In this document: in pieces, positions 23,925 through 32,727 of the stretch
How positions within the stretch are numbered: position 1 is the stretch's first letter
How the letters are laid out: each line of letters starts with the position of its first letter
Source of the DNA: Kitasatospora setae KM-6054
Lineage (GTDB): Bacteria; Actinomycetota; Actinomycetes; Streptomycetales; Streptomycetaceae
Assembly (NCBI RefSeq): GCF_000269985.1
Contig: NC_016109.1
Coordinates: 7,529,001-7,593,000, forward strand
Reading direction: 5' to 3'
DNA length: 64,000 nt
The notes under the pieces: model-generated
What the model was told of the DNA's origin: nothing
Databases searched by the model: none
The model's input: the letters and a program-made list of their open reading frames with translations, nothing else
Program-made: the position numbers and the translations under genes

Positions 23925-24941
23925 ATGGACTTCGACTGGACGGTGCCGCTGGTCGCCGCGCCGATGGCGGGCGGGGCGAGCACCCCCGAGCTGGTCGCCG
24001 CGGTCAACGGCGCGGGCGCCCTCGGGTTCCTCGCGGCGGGCTACCGGGACGTCGACGGGATGCTCCGGCAGCTGCGCGCGGCACGGGAGTCGACCAGCCG
24101 TCCGATCGGGATGAACCTGTTCGTGCCCGGGCCGCCCGCCGCGCCCGGAGCGGTCGACGGCTACCGGGAGCGGCTGCTGCCGGAGGCCCGGCGGTGGGGG
24201 GTCGAGCTGCCCGCCGTGATCCCGCCCGACCGGGACGGCTGGGACGCCAAGCTGGAGGCGCTGCTGCGCGAGCCGGTCGAGTGGCTCTCGTACACCTTCG
24301 GCCTGCCGGAGGCCGCCGAGGCGGCCGCCGTCCGGGCCGCCGGGATCCGCCAACTCGGCACCGTCACCAGCCCGGAGGAGGCCCGCGCGGCGAGCGCGCT
24401 GGGTCTCGACGCGCTCGTCGTGCAGGGCCCGGACGCCGGCGGGCACCGGGCCACCCACCGCGCCGAGGACGTCCCCGGCACCCTGCCGCTGCCCGAACTG
24501 CTGGCCGCCGTACGGGCGGTGACCGATCTGCCGCTGATCGCCGCGGGCGGGCTCGGGGACGGCGCGGCGATCGCCGCCGCCCTCGACGCGGGCGCGGCGG
24601 GCGCGCAGCTCGGCACCGCGTACCTGCGCACCGACGAGTCCGGGGCGTCGGCCGCGCACCGCCGGGCGCTGCTCGCGTTCGACGCCACCGCCGTCACCCG
24701 GGCCTTCACCGGGCGCCCGGCGCGCGGGTTGCGCAACGCGTTCGTCGAGCGCCACGAGGGGCACGCGCCGGCCGCCTACCCGGAGGTGCACCACCTGACC
24801 CAGCCGCTGCGGGCCGCGGCGGGGTGCCGGGAGGACCTGGACGCGATGCACCTGTGGGCGGGCACGGCGCACCGGCTGGCCCGGGCGGGCGGGGCGGCGG
24901 ACGTGACGCGCGCGCTGTGGCGGGAGACCGGCCGGGCCTGA
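23925..24941 (+). CDS. Nitronate monooxygenase (2-nitropropane dioxygenase family)
   Basis: 338 residues, an FMN-binding TIM barrel. The start PLVAAPMAGGAS, the catalytic H174 in DAGGHR and the phosphate-binding LIAAGGLGDGAAIAAAL are diagnostic. The family oxidises alkyl nitronates such as propionate 3-nitronate, a toxin defence, though some members act on other enolisable substrates. GAGGGAGGA precedes the ATG. A terminator follows and the next gene converges. Confidence 0.9.
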   Translation: MDFDWTVPLVAAPMAGGASTPELVAAVNGAGALGFLAAGYRDVDGMLRQLRAARESTSRPIGMNLFVPGPPAAPGAVDGYRERLLPEARRWGVELPAVIPPDRDGWDAKLEALLREPVEWLSYTFGLPEAAEAAAVRAAGIRQLGTVTSPEEARAASALGLDALVVQGPDAGGHRATHRAEDVPGTLPLPELLAAVRAVTDLPLIAAGGLGDGAAIAAALDAGAAGAQLGTAYLRTDESGASAAHRRALLAFDATAVTRAFTGRPARGLRNAFVERHEGHAPAAYPEVHHLTQPLRAAAGCREDLDAMHLWAGTAHRLARAGGAADVTRALWRETGRA

Positions 24942-24960
24942 GCGGGGCCGGTCCGAGCGG

Positions 24961-25000
24961 CGCGACCCCGCCCGCCGGGGTACGGGCGGACGGGGTCGCG
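24961..25000. terminator. Terminator between convergent genes
   Basis: CGCGACCCCG (24961-24970) pairs perfectly with 24991-25000 between the monooxygenase and aminopeptidase stops; it can serve both strands. Confidence 0.7.
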
Positions 25001-25021
25001 GAGGGAGCCGGTCGCGGGGGC

Positions 25022-26467
25022 TCAGCCCAGCAGGTCGCCCATCCAGGACTCGATGGCGTCGACCTCGCGGGGGAGGGCGCTGGACATCAGGCGGGCGCCG
25101 TCGGCGGTGATGACCAGGTCGTCCTCGATCCGGACGCCGATGCCGCGCAGCTCCGGCGGGAGGGTGAGGTCGTCGGGCTGGAGGTAGAGGCCGGGCTCGA
25201 CGGTGAGGACCATGCCCTCCTCCAGGACGCCGTCCAGGTACGTCTCGGCGCGGGCCTTGGCGCAGTCGTGGACGTCGAGGCCGAGCATGTGGCCGCTGCC
25301 GCACAGGGTGTAGCGGCGGTAGAGGCCGGAGTCGTCGCGCAGCGCCTCCTCGGCGGAGACCGGGAGCAGACCCCACTCGGCGAGGCCCTCGGCGATGACG
25401 CGCATGCCGGCCCGGTGGAACTCGCGGAAGGAGGCGCCGGGGCGGAGGGTGTCGATGCCGGCGCTCTGGGCGGCCAGCACCAGCTCGTAGACGTCGCGCT
25501 GGGCGGAGGTGAAGGTGCCGGAGAGCGGCAGGGTGCGGGTGATGTCGGCGGTGTAGAGGGTGTCGGTCTCCACGCCGGCGTCGAGCAGCAGCAGCTTGCT
25601 GGGGTCGAGCGGCCCGTCGTTGCGGATCCAGTGCAGCACGCAGGCGTGCGCGCCGGAGGCGACGATGGTCTCGTAGCCGGTGCCGTTGCCCTCGGCGCGG
25701 GCGCGGTGGTTGAAGGCGCCCTCCAGCCAGCGCTCGCCGCGGTGGTGGCGCAGCGCGGCGGGCAGCGCGCGGACGACGTCCTCGAAGCCGGCGGTGGTGT
25801 GGTCGACGGAGAGCTGGAGCTGCTCGACCTCCCAGGCGTCCTTGATCAGGCGCAGTTCGGAGACGGCGGCGGCGAACTGGCCGTCGAGCAGGGTGTGCTG
25901 TTCGGCCGGGCGGCCGGCCAGCGCGTCCAGCACCGGGTCGACGCCGGCCAGCACGCGGGTGCGGACGGAGCCGGTGAAGAGCTTCGGCAGGTCGTCGAGG
26001 TGGGCGGTGCGCAGGCCGGTGAGCTGGGCGGCCTCGGCCAGGTCGGCGCGCCGGCCGACCCAGAACTCGCCGTAGCGGCGGTCGCGGTAGAACTCGGCGG
26101 AGCCGCCGGAGCGGTCCGAGCGGGGGCGCAGGTAGAGGACCGGCTCGCCGTCCGGCTCGATCACCAGGACGTGGCCGACCTGCTCCTCGCCGGTCAGGCC
26201 GGTGAGGTGGGCGTAGGCGCTGTTGGGGCGGAAGCGGTAGTCGCAGTCGTTGCTGCGGACCTTCAGCTGGCCGGCCGGGACGAGCAGGCGCTCGCCGGGG
26301 AAAGCGGCGGCGAGCTTGGTGCGGCGGGCCGGGAAGTACGCGTAGCCGGGGACGCGCTCGTCGGCGGGCAGCGGGGTGGCGGCCCACTGGCCGGCCATGA
26401 AGGCCTCCAGTGCGGGGGTGACCGGGAGGTCGTGGCTGCCGGTGTTCAGGGTGGGCTGGTCGGCCAT
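25022..26467 (-). CDS. pepP: Xaa-Pro aminopeptidase (M24B, PepP type)
   Basis: 481 residues. The pita-bread fold carries all five metal ligands: D296 and D308 (LLDAGVE, TADIT), H393 (GSGHMLGLD), E424 (VEPGLY) and E448 (RIEDDL). The N-terminal 175 residues form the creatinase-like domain. The enzyme removes the residue before proline (or hydroxyproline) at peptide N-termini in the cytosol. It is divergent from a five-gene peptide importer, so imported proline-rich peptides are a plausible substrate, fitting the collagenase and hydroxyproline genes in the window. The ATG at 26467 follows AGAGGAG. Confidence 0.93.
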   Translation of the reverse strand: MADQPTLNTGSHDLPVTPALEAFMAGQWAATPLPADERVPGYAYFPARRTKLAAAFPGERLLVPAGQLKVRSNDCDYRFRPNSAYAHLTGLTGEEQVGHVLVIEPDGEPVLYLRPRSDRSGGSAEFYRDRRYGEFWVGRRADLAEAAQLTGLRTAHLDDLPKLFTGSVRTRVLAGVDPVLDALAGRPAEQHTLLDGQFAAAVSELRLIKDAWEVEQLQLSVDHTTAGFEDVVRALPAALRHHRGERWLEGAFNHRARAEGNGTGYETIVASGAHACVLHWIRNDGPLDPSKLLLLDAGVETDTLYTADITRTLPLSGTFTSAQRDVYELVLAAQSAGIDTLRPGASFREFHRAGMRVIAEGLAEWGLLPVSAEEALRDDSGLYRRYTLCGSGHMLGLDVHDCAKARAETYLDGVLEEGMVLTVEPGLYLQPDDLTLPPELRGIGVRIEDDLVITADGARLMSSALPREVDAIESWMGDLLG

Positions 26468-26702
26468 CGTCGGGGGCTCCTCTGACCTGGTTGAGCTGGG
26501 GCAACGTGCTTGGCGGGAAATCAACTTGCACCATGCGGGCGGGTCCTGCAATGACACGGGTCGATAACAGTCCCGCTCCCTCATTGCGCAGTGCAATTTC
26601 ACATTACTATGTTACGGGTCACACCTCAGCGCGGGCCATACCCCGGGCGGCACAGTTCCCTCCCGTTGAACGGCAGACCGGCCCCCATTTCCGGAGTTGC
26701 AC
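26468..26702. promoter_or_regulatory. Divergent promoter region of pepP and peptide importer
   Basis: This 235-base gap has a locally A/T-rich stretch at 26570-26630. It contains ATTGCGCAGTGCAAT (26583-26597; 5-base inverted arms) and directly after it ATTTCACAT (26596-26604), a 9-mer also present before the M6 protease gene at 44090-44098. Both are operator candidates. Confidence 0.45.
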
Positions 26703-28442
26703 ATGAACAGGCGTTCCCACGTCGCTCTCGCGGCAGCCATCACGGCATCCCTCACCCTCGGCCTCGGCGCGTGCAGCAGCACCGGCGGCGGCAGCGGCGA
26801 CAACGGCGACAGCAAGGGCGTGACCACCGCCGGCAACGGCATCGTCGGCGGCACCCCGGTCAAGGGCGGCACCCTCACCATCCTGTCCAACCAGGACTTC
26901 GACCAGCTCGACCCGGCCCGCAACTGGACCATGCCGGTCATGGACGTCGGCGTCCGCATGCTCTACCGCACCCTCACCACCTTCAAGGCGGCCCCCGGCG
27001 CCGAGGGCCTCAAGGTCGAGCCCGACCTGGCCACCGACCTCGGCACCCCCAGCGACGGCGCCAAGACCTGGACCTTCCACCTGAAGGACGGCCTCAAGTA
27101 CGAGGACGGCACCCCGATCGTCGCCGAGGACATCAAGTACAACGTCGAGCGCTCGTTCTCCGCCGAGCTGGCCGGCGGCCCGGACTACGCGGCCCGCTAC
27201 CTGGCCGGCGTCGACGGCTACAAGGGCCCGCTGGCCGGCGAGCACCTCGGCAAGGACTCCATCGAGGTCCCGGACGCGAAGACCATCGTCTTCCACCTCA
27301 AGCGCCCGGTCGCCGAGTTCAGCCAGACCGTCACCCTGCCGACCTTCTCGCCGGTCCCGGTCGCGAAGGAGGCCGGTGCCAACTACTCCAACCACCCGGT
27401 CTCCTCCGGCCCGTACAAGATCGAGTCCTACGACCGCGGCAAGCGCATGGTGCTGGTCCGCAACACCAACTGGGACGCGGCCTCCGACGGCGTCCGCAAG
27501 GCGTACCCGGACAAGATCGTCGTCGACCAGACCCTCAAGGGCACCGGCATCGCCGACCGCCTGATCGCCGACCAGGGCGACGACAAGAACGCCATCTCGT
27601 ACGTCGACCTGACGCCGGCCAAGATGTCCGAGGTCCTCACCAACCCGGACGTCAAGAACCGCCTGGTCAGCGAGAACGGTGGCTGCACCACCATGCTCGA
27701 CATGAACACCACCAAGGCGCCGTTCGACAACCCCAAGGTCCGCCAGGCCATGCAGTTCGCGGTGGACAAGGAGTCCTTCGCCGCCGCCATGGGCGGTCCG
27801 GCGTTCAACGACATCGCCACCACCTACCTGCCGCCGGCCCTCACCAACGGCGCGGCCGTCGACCACTTCCTGACCAAGCCGGCCGGCGACCCGGACAAGG
27901 CGAAGAAGCTCCTCGCCGAGGCCGGCTTCCCGAACGGCTTCGACACCGAGATGGTCACCTCCACCGGTGGCAAGCAGCAGGCCGAGTCGATCCAGGCCGC
28001 CCTCAAGCGGGTCGGCGTCAACGTCACCATCACCACCGTCGACCCGACCGCCGTCAACTCCATCGTCGGCGACAAGGACAAGCAGCCCGGCCTGGCCCAG
28101 CTCGGCTGGTGTCCTGACTACCCGTCGGCGGCCACCTTCCTGCCGATGATCTACGACGGCCGCCAGATCCGCGACAAGGGCAACAACGGCAACATGACCC
28201 GGTTCAACGACCCGGCCGTCAACGCCGAGCTCGACCGGATCGCCGCCATGGACGACCTGCAGAAGGCCAACGCCGCCTGGCTCGACCTGGACGCCAAGAT
28301 CATGGACGCCTCGCCCGCCGTCCCGCTGGTGTGGCAGAAGAAGCCGCTGCTGGTCGGCTCCAACGTGGCCGGCGCCTTCGGCTCGCCGATCTGGTCCGCC
28401 CAGATCGACTACGCCAACATCGGCCTCAAGTCCGTCAAGTAA
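26703..28442 (+). CDS. Peptide ABC transporter substrate-binding lipoprotein (SBP family 5)
   Basis: 579 residues. A lipoprotein signal ends in LGAC with the lipid-bearing C24, followed by a Gly/Ser linker and the family 5 binding fold (KGGTLTILSNQDFDQLDP near the start; WTFHLKDGLKYEDGTPI). It would sit outside the membrane and deliver di- or oligopeptides to the two permeases encoded next. The ATG at 26703 has GGAG six bases upstream. First gene of a five-gene operon divergent from pepP. Confidence 0.93.
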   Translation: MNRRSHVALAAAITASLTLGLGACSSTGGGSGDNGDSKGVTTAGNGIVGGTPVKGGTLTILSNQDFDQLDPARNWTMPVMDVGVRMLYRTLTTFKAAPGAEGLKVEPDLATDLGTPSDGAKTWTFHLKDGLKYEDGTPIVAEDIKYNVERSFSAELAGGPDYAARYLAGVDGYKGPLAGEHLGKDSIEVPDAKTIVFHLKRPVAEFSQTVTLPTFSPVPVAKEAGANYSNHPVSSGPYKIESYDRGKRMVLVRNTNWDAASDGVRKAYPDKIVVDQTLKGTGIADRLIADQGDDKNAISYVDLTPAKMSEVLTNPDVKNRLVSENGGCTTMLDMNTTKAPFDNPKVRQAMQFAVDKESFAAAMGGPAFNDIATTYLPPALTNGAAVDHFLTKPAGDPDKAKKLLAEAGFPNGFDTEMVTSTGGKQQAESIQAALKRVGVNVTITTVDPTAVNSIVGDKDKQPGLAQLGWCPDYPSAATFLPMIYDGRQIRDKGNNGNMTRFNDPAVNAELDRIAAMDDLQKANAAWLDLDAKIMDASPAVPLVWQKKPLLVGSNVAGAFGSPIWSAQIDYANIGLKSVK

Positions 28443-28458
28443 AGCGGGAGTTCCCCAC

Positions 28459-29427
28459 ATGACCACCCCGCTCGCCCCGGCTCCGGCCGGGGGAGCGGGG
28501 GCCCCGGAGACCCCCAAGACCTCCGTCGCCCCCGCCTCCCCCTGGGCCCTCGCCCTGCACCGCGTCCGCCGGCAGAAGACCGCCCTGGTCGGCGCCGGCA
28601 TCATCGCCTTCTTCATCCTGGCGGCCGTCCTGGCGCCGGTGCTCACCGCGATCAGCGGCACCTCGCCGGACGCCATCGACAAGAAGGCCGTCGACCCCTA
28701 CCTGGGCGGCCTGCCCCGCGGCACCCTCGGCGGCATCAGCCCCGAACACTGGCTCGGCGTCGAACCGATGCTCGGCCGCGACATCTTCGCCCGGCTCCTC
28801 TACGGAGCCCAGATCAGCCTCCTGGTCGCCTTCGTCTCGGCCCTGCTGATCACCCTGATCGGCACCGTCCTCGGCATCACCGCCGGCTACTTCGGCGGCC
28901 GCGTCGACGCCGTGATCAGCAGGTTCATGGACATCATGATGTCCTTCCCCAGCCTGATCTTCATGATCGCGCTGCTCTCGGTGGCCCGGGACGTCAACCG
29001 CGTGGTCCTGCTCATCGGCGTGATGTCGCTGTTCTCCTGGCCCTACATCGCCCGCGTCGTCCGCGGCCAGACCCTCTCGCTCAAGCACCGCGAGTACGTC
29101 GAGGCCGCCCGCGCCAGCGGCACCACCAACCGCCGCATCCTGTTCGGCGAGATCCTGCCCAACCTCACCGGCACCATCATCGTCTACATCACCCTCGCCA
29201 TCCCCGGCCTGATCGGCACCGAGGCGGCCCTCTCCTTCCTCGGCGTCGGCATCCGGCCGCCCACGCCCTCGTGGGGCCAGATGATCTCCGACGCGGTGCT
29301 CTACTACAAGGTCGACCCGATGTTCTTCATCCTGCCCAGCGCCTGCCTGTTCCTGGTGGTCCTGGCCTTCACCCTGGTCGGCGACGCCCTGCGGGACGCC
29401 CTCGACCCGAAGGGCAGCCGGACGTGA
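28459..29427 (+). CDS. Peptide ABC transporter permease (DppC/OppC type)
   Basis: 322 residues: a Pro/Ala-rich cytosolic leader, one membrane segment near 45-68, an external loop, and five further segments. The EAA-type coupling loop is visible in EYVEAARASGTTNRRILFGE. It pairs with the DppB-like product to form the channel. GGGAG precedes the ATG; the stop overlaps the next start (GTGA). Confidence 0.93.
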   Translation: MTTPLAPAPAGGAGAPETPKTSVAPASPWALALHRVRRQKTALVGAGIIAFFILAAVLAPVLTAISGTSPDAIDKKAVDPYLGGLPRGTLGGISPEHWLGVEPMLGRDIFARLLYGAQISLLVAFVSALLITLIGTVLGITAGYFGGRVDAVISRFMDIMMSFPSLIFMIALLSVARDVNRVVLLIGVMSLFSWPYIARVVRGQTLSLKHREYVEAARASGTTNRRILFGEILPNLTGTIIVYITLAIPGLIGTEAALSFLGVGIRPPTPSWGQMISDAVLYYKVDPMFFILPSACLFLVVLAFTLVGDALRDALDPKGSRT

Positions 29428-30413
29428 TCGGATTCCTGCTGCGGCGCGTCCTCGCGATGGCCGCCACCCTGCTCGCCGTCTGCGCGCTCACCTTCGCCGT
29501 CTTCTACCTCCTGCCGAGCGACCCCGCCGCCCAGTTCTGCGGCAAGGACTGCTCCGCCGACCGGATCGAACTCGTCCGGCAGCAGCTCGGACTGGCCGAC
29601 CCCCTGATCGTCCAGTTCTGGCACTACATCACCGCGATCTTCGCCGGCCGCTCCTACGGCACCGGCCAGTACGCGGTCCAGTGCGGCTTCCCCTGCTTCG
29701 GCTACTCCTTCCAGTCCGCCCAGCCCGTCTGGGACCTGATGATGGACCGCCTGCCCACCAGCGTCTCGCTGGCCCTCGGCGCGGCCGTCCTCTGGCTGGT
29801 GCTCGGCGTCGGCGCCGGCGTCGTCTCCGCGCTGCGCCGCAACACCTGGCTCGACCGCACCCTGATGATCGGCACCATCGGCATCGCCGCCCTGCCGGTC
29901 TACTTCACCGCGATGATCCTGCTCTACCTCGTCGTCTCGGTCGCCGGCCTGCTGCCCTACCCCCGGTACATCGCCTTCGGCGAGGACCCGGCCGGCTGGA
30001 TCACCAACCTGATCCTCCCCTGGATCACCCTGGCCCTGCTCAACGCCGCCATCTACGCCCGGATGACCCGCAACTCCGTCATCGAGACGATGGCCGAGCC
30101 GTACGTCCGCACCGCCCGCGCCAAGGGCCTGCGCGAGACCCGCGTCGTCGGCCGGCACGGCCTGCGCCCCGCCCTCACCCCCGTCGCCACCATGCTCGGC
30201 ATGGACCTCGGCGGACTGCTGGCCGGCGCGCTCATCACCGAATCGCTGTTCAGCCTCCCCGGCATCGGCAAGCTCTTCGCCGACTCGCTCAACAAGGCCG
30301 ACCAGCCGGTGATCATGGGCATCACGCTGCTCGCCTCCTTCTTCATCATCAGCTCCAACCTGGTCGTGGACCTCGTCTACGCCTGGATCGACCCGAGGGC
30401 GAGGCTGTCATGA
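29424..30413 (+). CDS. Peptide ABC transporter permease (DppB/OppB type)
   Basis: 329 residues. The N-terminus (GFLLRRVLAMAATLLAVCALTF) and the six-segment layout with coupling loop EPYVRTARAKGLRETRV are typical. The external loop after the first segment holds several Cys (FCGKDC, VQCGFPC) that could form disulfides, less usual for the family. GTG start overlaps the preceding stop; the end overlaps the ATPase start (ATGA). Confidence 0.93.
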   Translation: MIGFLLRRVLAMAATLLAVCALTFAVFYLLPSDPAAQFCGKDCSADRIELVRQQLGLADPLIVQFWHYITAIFAGRSYGTGQYAVQCGFPCFGYSFQSAQPVWDLMMDRLPTSVSLALGAAVLWLVLGVGAGVVSALRRNTWLDRTLMIGTIGIAALPVYFTAMILLYLVVSVAGLLPYPRYIAFGEDPAGWITNLILPWITLALLNAAIYARMTRNSVIETMAEPYVRTARAKGLRETRVVGRHGLRPALTPVATMLGMDLGGLLAGALITESLFSLPGIGKLFADSLNKADQPVIMGITLLASFFIISSNLVVDLVYAWIDPRARLS

Positions 30414-31396
30414 CCTCCCACCCGCTGCTCGAAGTGCGCGACCTCGCGGTCGAGTTCAAGACCGAGGAAGGCACCGTACGGGCCGTCAAGGGCGTCGACT
30501 TCACCGTCGAACGCGGCAAGACGCTCGGCATCGTCGGCGAATCCGGCTCCGGCAAGTCCGTCACCTCGCTCGCCGTCATGGGCCTGCACCGCGGCGCCAA
30601 GGTCACCGGCTCCGCCAAGCTCGACGGCACCGAGCTGATCGGCGCCCCCGACGACGAACTGCGCAAGCTCCGCGGCCGCAAGATGGCGATGGTGTTCCAG
30701 GACGCCCTCACCGCCCTCCACCCCTACTTCACCGTCGGCGACCAGATCGCCGAGGCCTACCGCGCGCACTTCGGCGGCACCCGCAAGGCCGCCCTGGCCC
30801 GCGCCGTCGACGTCCTCGGCGACGTCGGCATCCCCGAGCCCGCCCGCCGGGCCGACGAGTACCCCCACCAGTTCTCCGGCGGCATGCGCCAGCGCGCCAT
30901 GATCGCCCTCGCGCTGTCCTGCGAACCCGACCTGATCATCGCCGACGAACCCACCACCGCCCTCGACGTCACCGTCCAGGCCCAGGTGCTGGAACTCCTG
31001 ATGCGCCTCCAGCAGGAACGCGGACTCGGCATCGTCATGATCACCCACGACCTCGGCGTCATCGCCCGGGTCGCCGACGACGTCCTCGTCATGTACGGCG
31101 GATCCGCCGCCGAACAGGCCCACGCCGACACCCTCTTCACCACCCCCCGGCACCCGTACACCCGCGGCCTGCTCGACTCGCTGCCCCGCCTCGACGCCGA
31201 AGAGGGCGCCGAACTCGTCTCCATCCCCGGCAGCCCGCCCTCCCTGCTCGCCCCGCCCGCCGGCTGCGCCTTCCACCCGCGCTGCGCCGTCTACGCGGCC
31301 AAGCCCGACGCCCGCTGCACCGGCGACCGCCCGCTGCTGCGCCTCGTCGCCGACGGCCACCGCAGCGCGTGCGTCCTCGACGAGGTGACCGCATGA
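30410..31396 (+). CDS. Peptide ABC transporter ATPase (DppD/OppD type)
   Basis: 328 residues. Walker A GESGSGKS, signature FSGGMRQRA, Walker B LIIADEPTTALD and the switch His are intact. The C-terminal oligopeptide-transporter extension (LLAPPAGCAFHPRCAVYAAKPDARC) has the Cys set that in relatives binds an iron-sulfur cluster. It overlaps both neighbouring genes by 4 bases. With the DppF-like partner it powers import. Confidence 0.94.
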   Translation: MTSHPLLEVRDLAVEFKTEEGTVRAVKGVDFTVERGKTLGIVGESGSGKSVTSLAVMGLHRGAKVTGSAKLDGTELIGAPDDELRKLRGRKMAMVFQDALTALHPYFTVGDQIAEAYRAHFGGTRKAALARAVDVLGDVGIPEPARRADEYPHQFSGGMRQRAMIALALSCEPDLIIADEPTTALDVTVQAQVLELLMRLQQERGLGIVMITHDLGVIARVADDVLVMYGGSAAEQAHADTLFTTPRHPYTRGLLDSLPRLDAEEGAELVSIPGSPPSLLAPPAGCAFHPRCAVYAAKPDARCTGDRPLLRLVADGHRSACVLDEVTA

Positions 31397-32418
31397 CCAC
31401 CGAGACCCTGACCACCGCGGACCCCGCCGGCTCCGGCACCCCCGAAGCCCTGCTCAGCGTCCGCGACCTCGGGATGACCTTCCCCGGACCGCGCGGCACC
31501 CTGCGCCGCAAGGCCGGCGTCCGGGCCGTCGACGGCGTCACCTTCGACGTCCGCCCCGGCGAGACCCTCGGCCTGGTCGGCGAGTCCGGCTGCGGCAAGT
31601 CCACCACCGGACGGATGCTGGTCCGGCTGCTCGACCCGACCGCCGGCCAGGTCAGCTTCCGCGGCAAGGACATCACCAGGAGCTCGCAGCACGAACTGCG
31701 GCCGCTCCGCAGCCGGTTCCAGATGATCTTCCAGGACCCGTTCGCCTCGCTGAACCCGCGGCAGACCGTCCAGCAGATCATCTCCGCGCCGCTGCGCGCC
31801 CAGGGCGAGTCCAAGGCGAAGATCCAGTCCGAGGTCCGCGACCTGGTCCAGCTGGTCGGCCTCGCCCCCGAACACCTGGAGCGCTACCCGCACCAGTTCT
31901 CCGGCGGCCAGGCCCAGCGCATCGGCATCGCCCGCGCCCTCGCCACCCGCCCCGAACTCGTCATCGCCGACGAACCCGTCTCCGCGCTCGACGTCTCCAT
32001 CCAGGCCCAGATCGTCGGCCTGATGGAACGCCTCCAGCGCGAACTCGGCGTCGCCTACGTGTTCATCGCGCACGACCTCGCCGTGGTCAAGCACATCAGC
32101 CACCGGGTCGCCGTGATGTACCTCGGCCGGATCGTCGAGATCGGCGAGAAGCAGCAGGTCTACGACAACCCGGCGCACCCCTACACCAAGGCGCTGCTGT
32201 CCGCCGTCCCGCTGCCCGACCCGATCGCGGAACGCACCCGCGAGCGCATCGTCCTGCTCGGCGACCCGCCCAGCCCGGCCAACCCGCCCAGCGGCTGCAC
32301 CTTCCACCCGCGCTGCCCCAAGGCGCAGGACATCTGCAAGACCGAGGCGCCGCTGCTCACCATCGGCCGCTCGGCCACCGCGGACCGGCAGGTCGCCTGC
32401 CACTTCCCCGAGGCGTAA
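31393..32418 (+). CDS. Peptide ABC transporter ATPase (DppF/OppF type)
   Basis: 341 residues. Walker A GESGCGKST, signature FSGGQAQRI, Walker B LVIADEPVSALD, and the family extension NPPSGCTFHPRCPKAQDIC with its Cys cluster. The ATG at 31393 overlaps the preceding stop. It is the last gene of the importer operon and is followed by strong hairpins. Confidence 0.94.
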   Translation: MTTETLTTADPAGSGTPEALLSVRDLGMTFPGPRGTLRRKAGVRAVDGVTFDVRPGETLGLVGESGCGKSTTGRMLVRLLDPTAGQVSFRGKDITRSSQHELRPLRSRFQMIFQDPFASLNPRQTVQQIISAPLRAQGESKAKIQSEVRDLVQLVGLAPEHLERYPHQFSGGQAQRIGIARALATRPELVIADEPVSALDVSIQAQIVGLMERLQRELGVAYVFIAHDLAVVKHISHRVAVMYLGRIVEIGEKQQVYDNPAHPYTKALLSAVPLPDPIAERTRERIVLLGDPPSPANPPSGCTFHPRCPKAQDICKTEAPLLTIGRSATADRQVACHFPEA

Positions 32419-32727
32419 CCCCGCGCGGGGCGGCGGCCCGCCACCGCCGCCCGCCCGCGCGACCGGTGGGTCGTCCGCGCCCCCGCCGCCTCAGGCCCCG
32501 GCCGCCCGAACGGCTCTCCCCGCGCCCCCCTGACGGGGCGCGGGGCCACGGACACCGCCCCCCGCCAGGGGACGCGGACACGGACGCCGCGCCCTCCCAC
32601 AGCGCGCGGCGCCGTACGGACCGCGCCCCCCGCGGAGCGCGGGGCACGGAGCCGCGCCCCCGGCGGGGCGCGGAACGCACGACCCCCACACGACGCGACG
32701 CGTCCATGAGACATGGAGCCCCCCACG
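32419..32727. other. 309-base non-coding gap rich in GC palindromes
   Basis: No credible gene. Besides the terminator at 32518-32545 there is a second perfect hairpin, CCGCGCCCC (32652-32660) with 32665-32673, and a weaker one near 32625-32645. All share the CGCGCCCC/GGGGCGCG theme, a kind of dispersed palindrome I remember as common in Streptomyces genomes. The collagenase promoter must lie in the last 50-80 bases; no clear -35/-10 boxes. Confidence 0.6.
32518..32545 (+). terminator. Terminator of the peptide importer operon
   Basis: CCCCGCGCCCC (32518-32528) pairs perfectly with 32535-32545 around a 6-base loop, 99 bases after the last ATPase gene. Confidence 0.75.
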
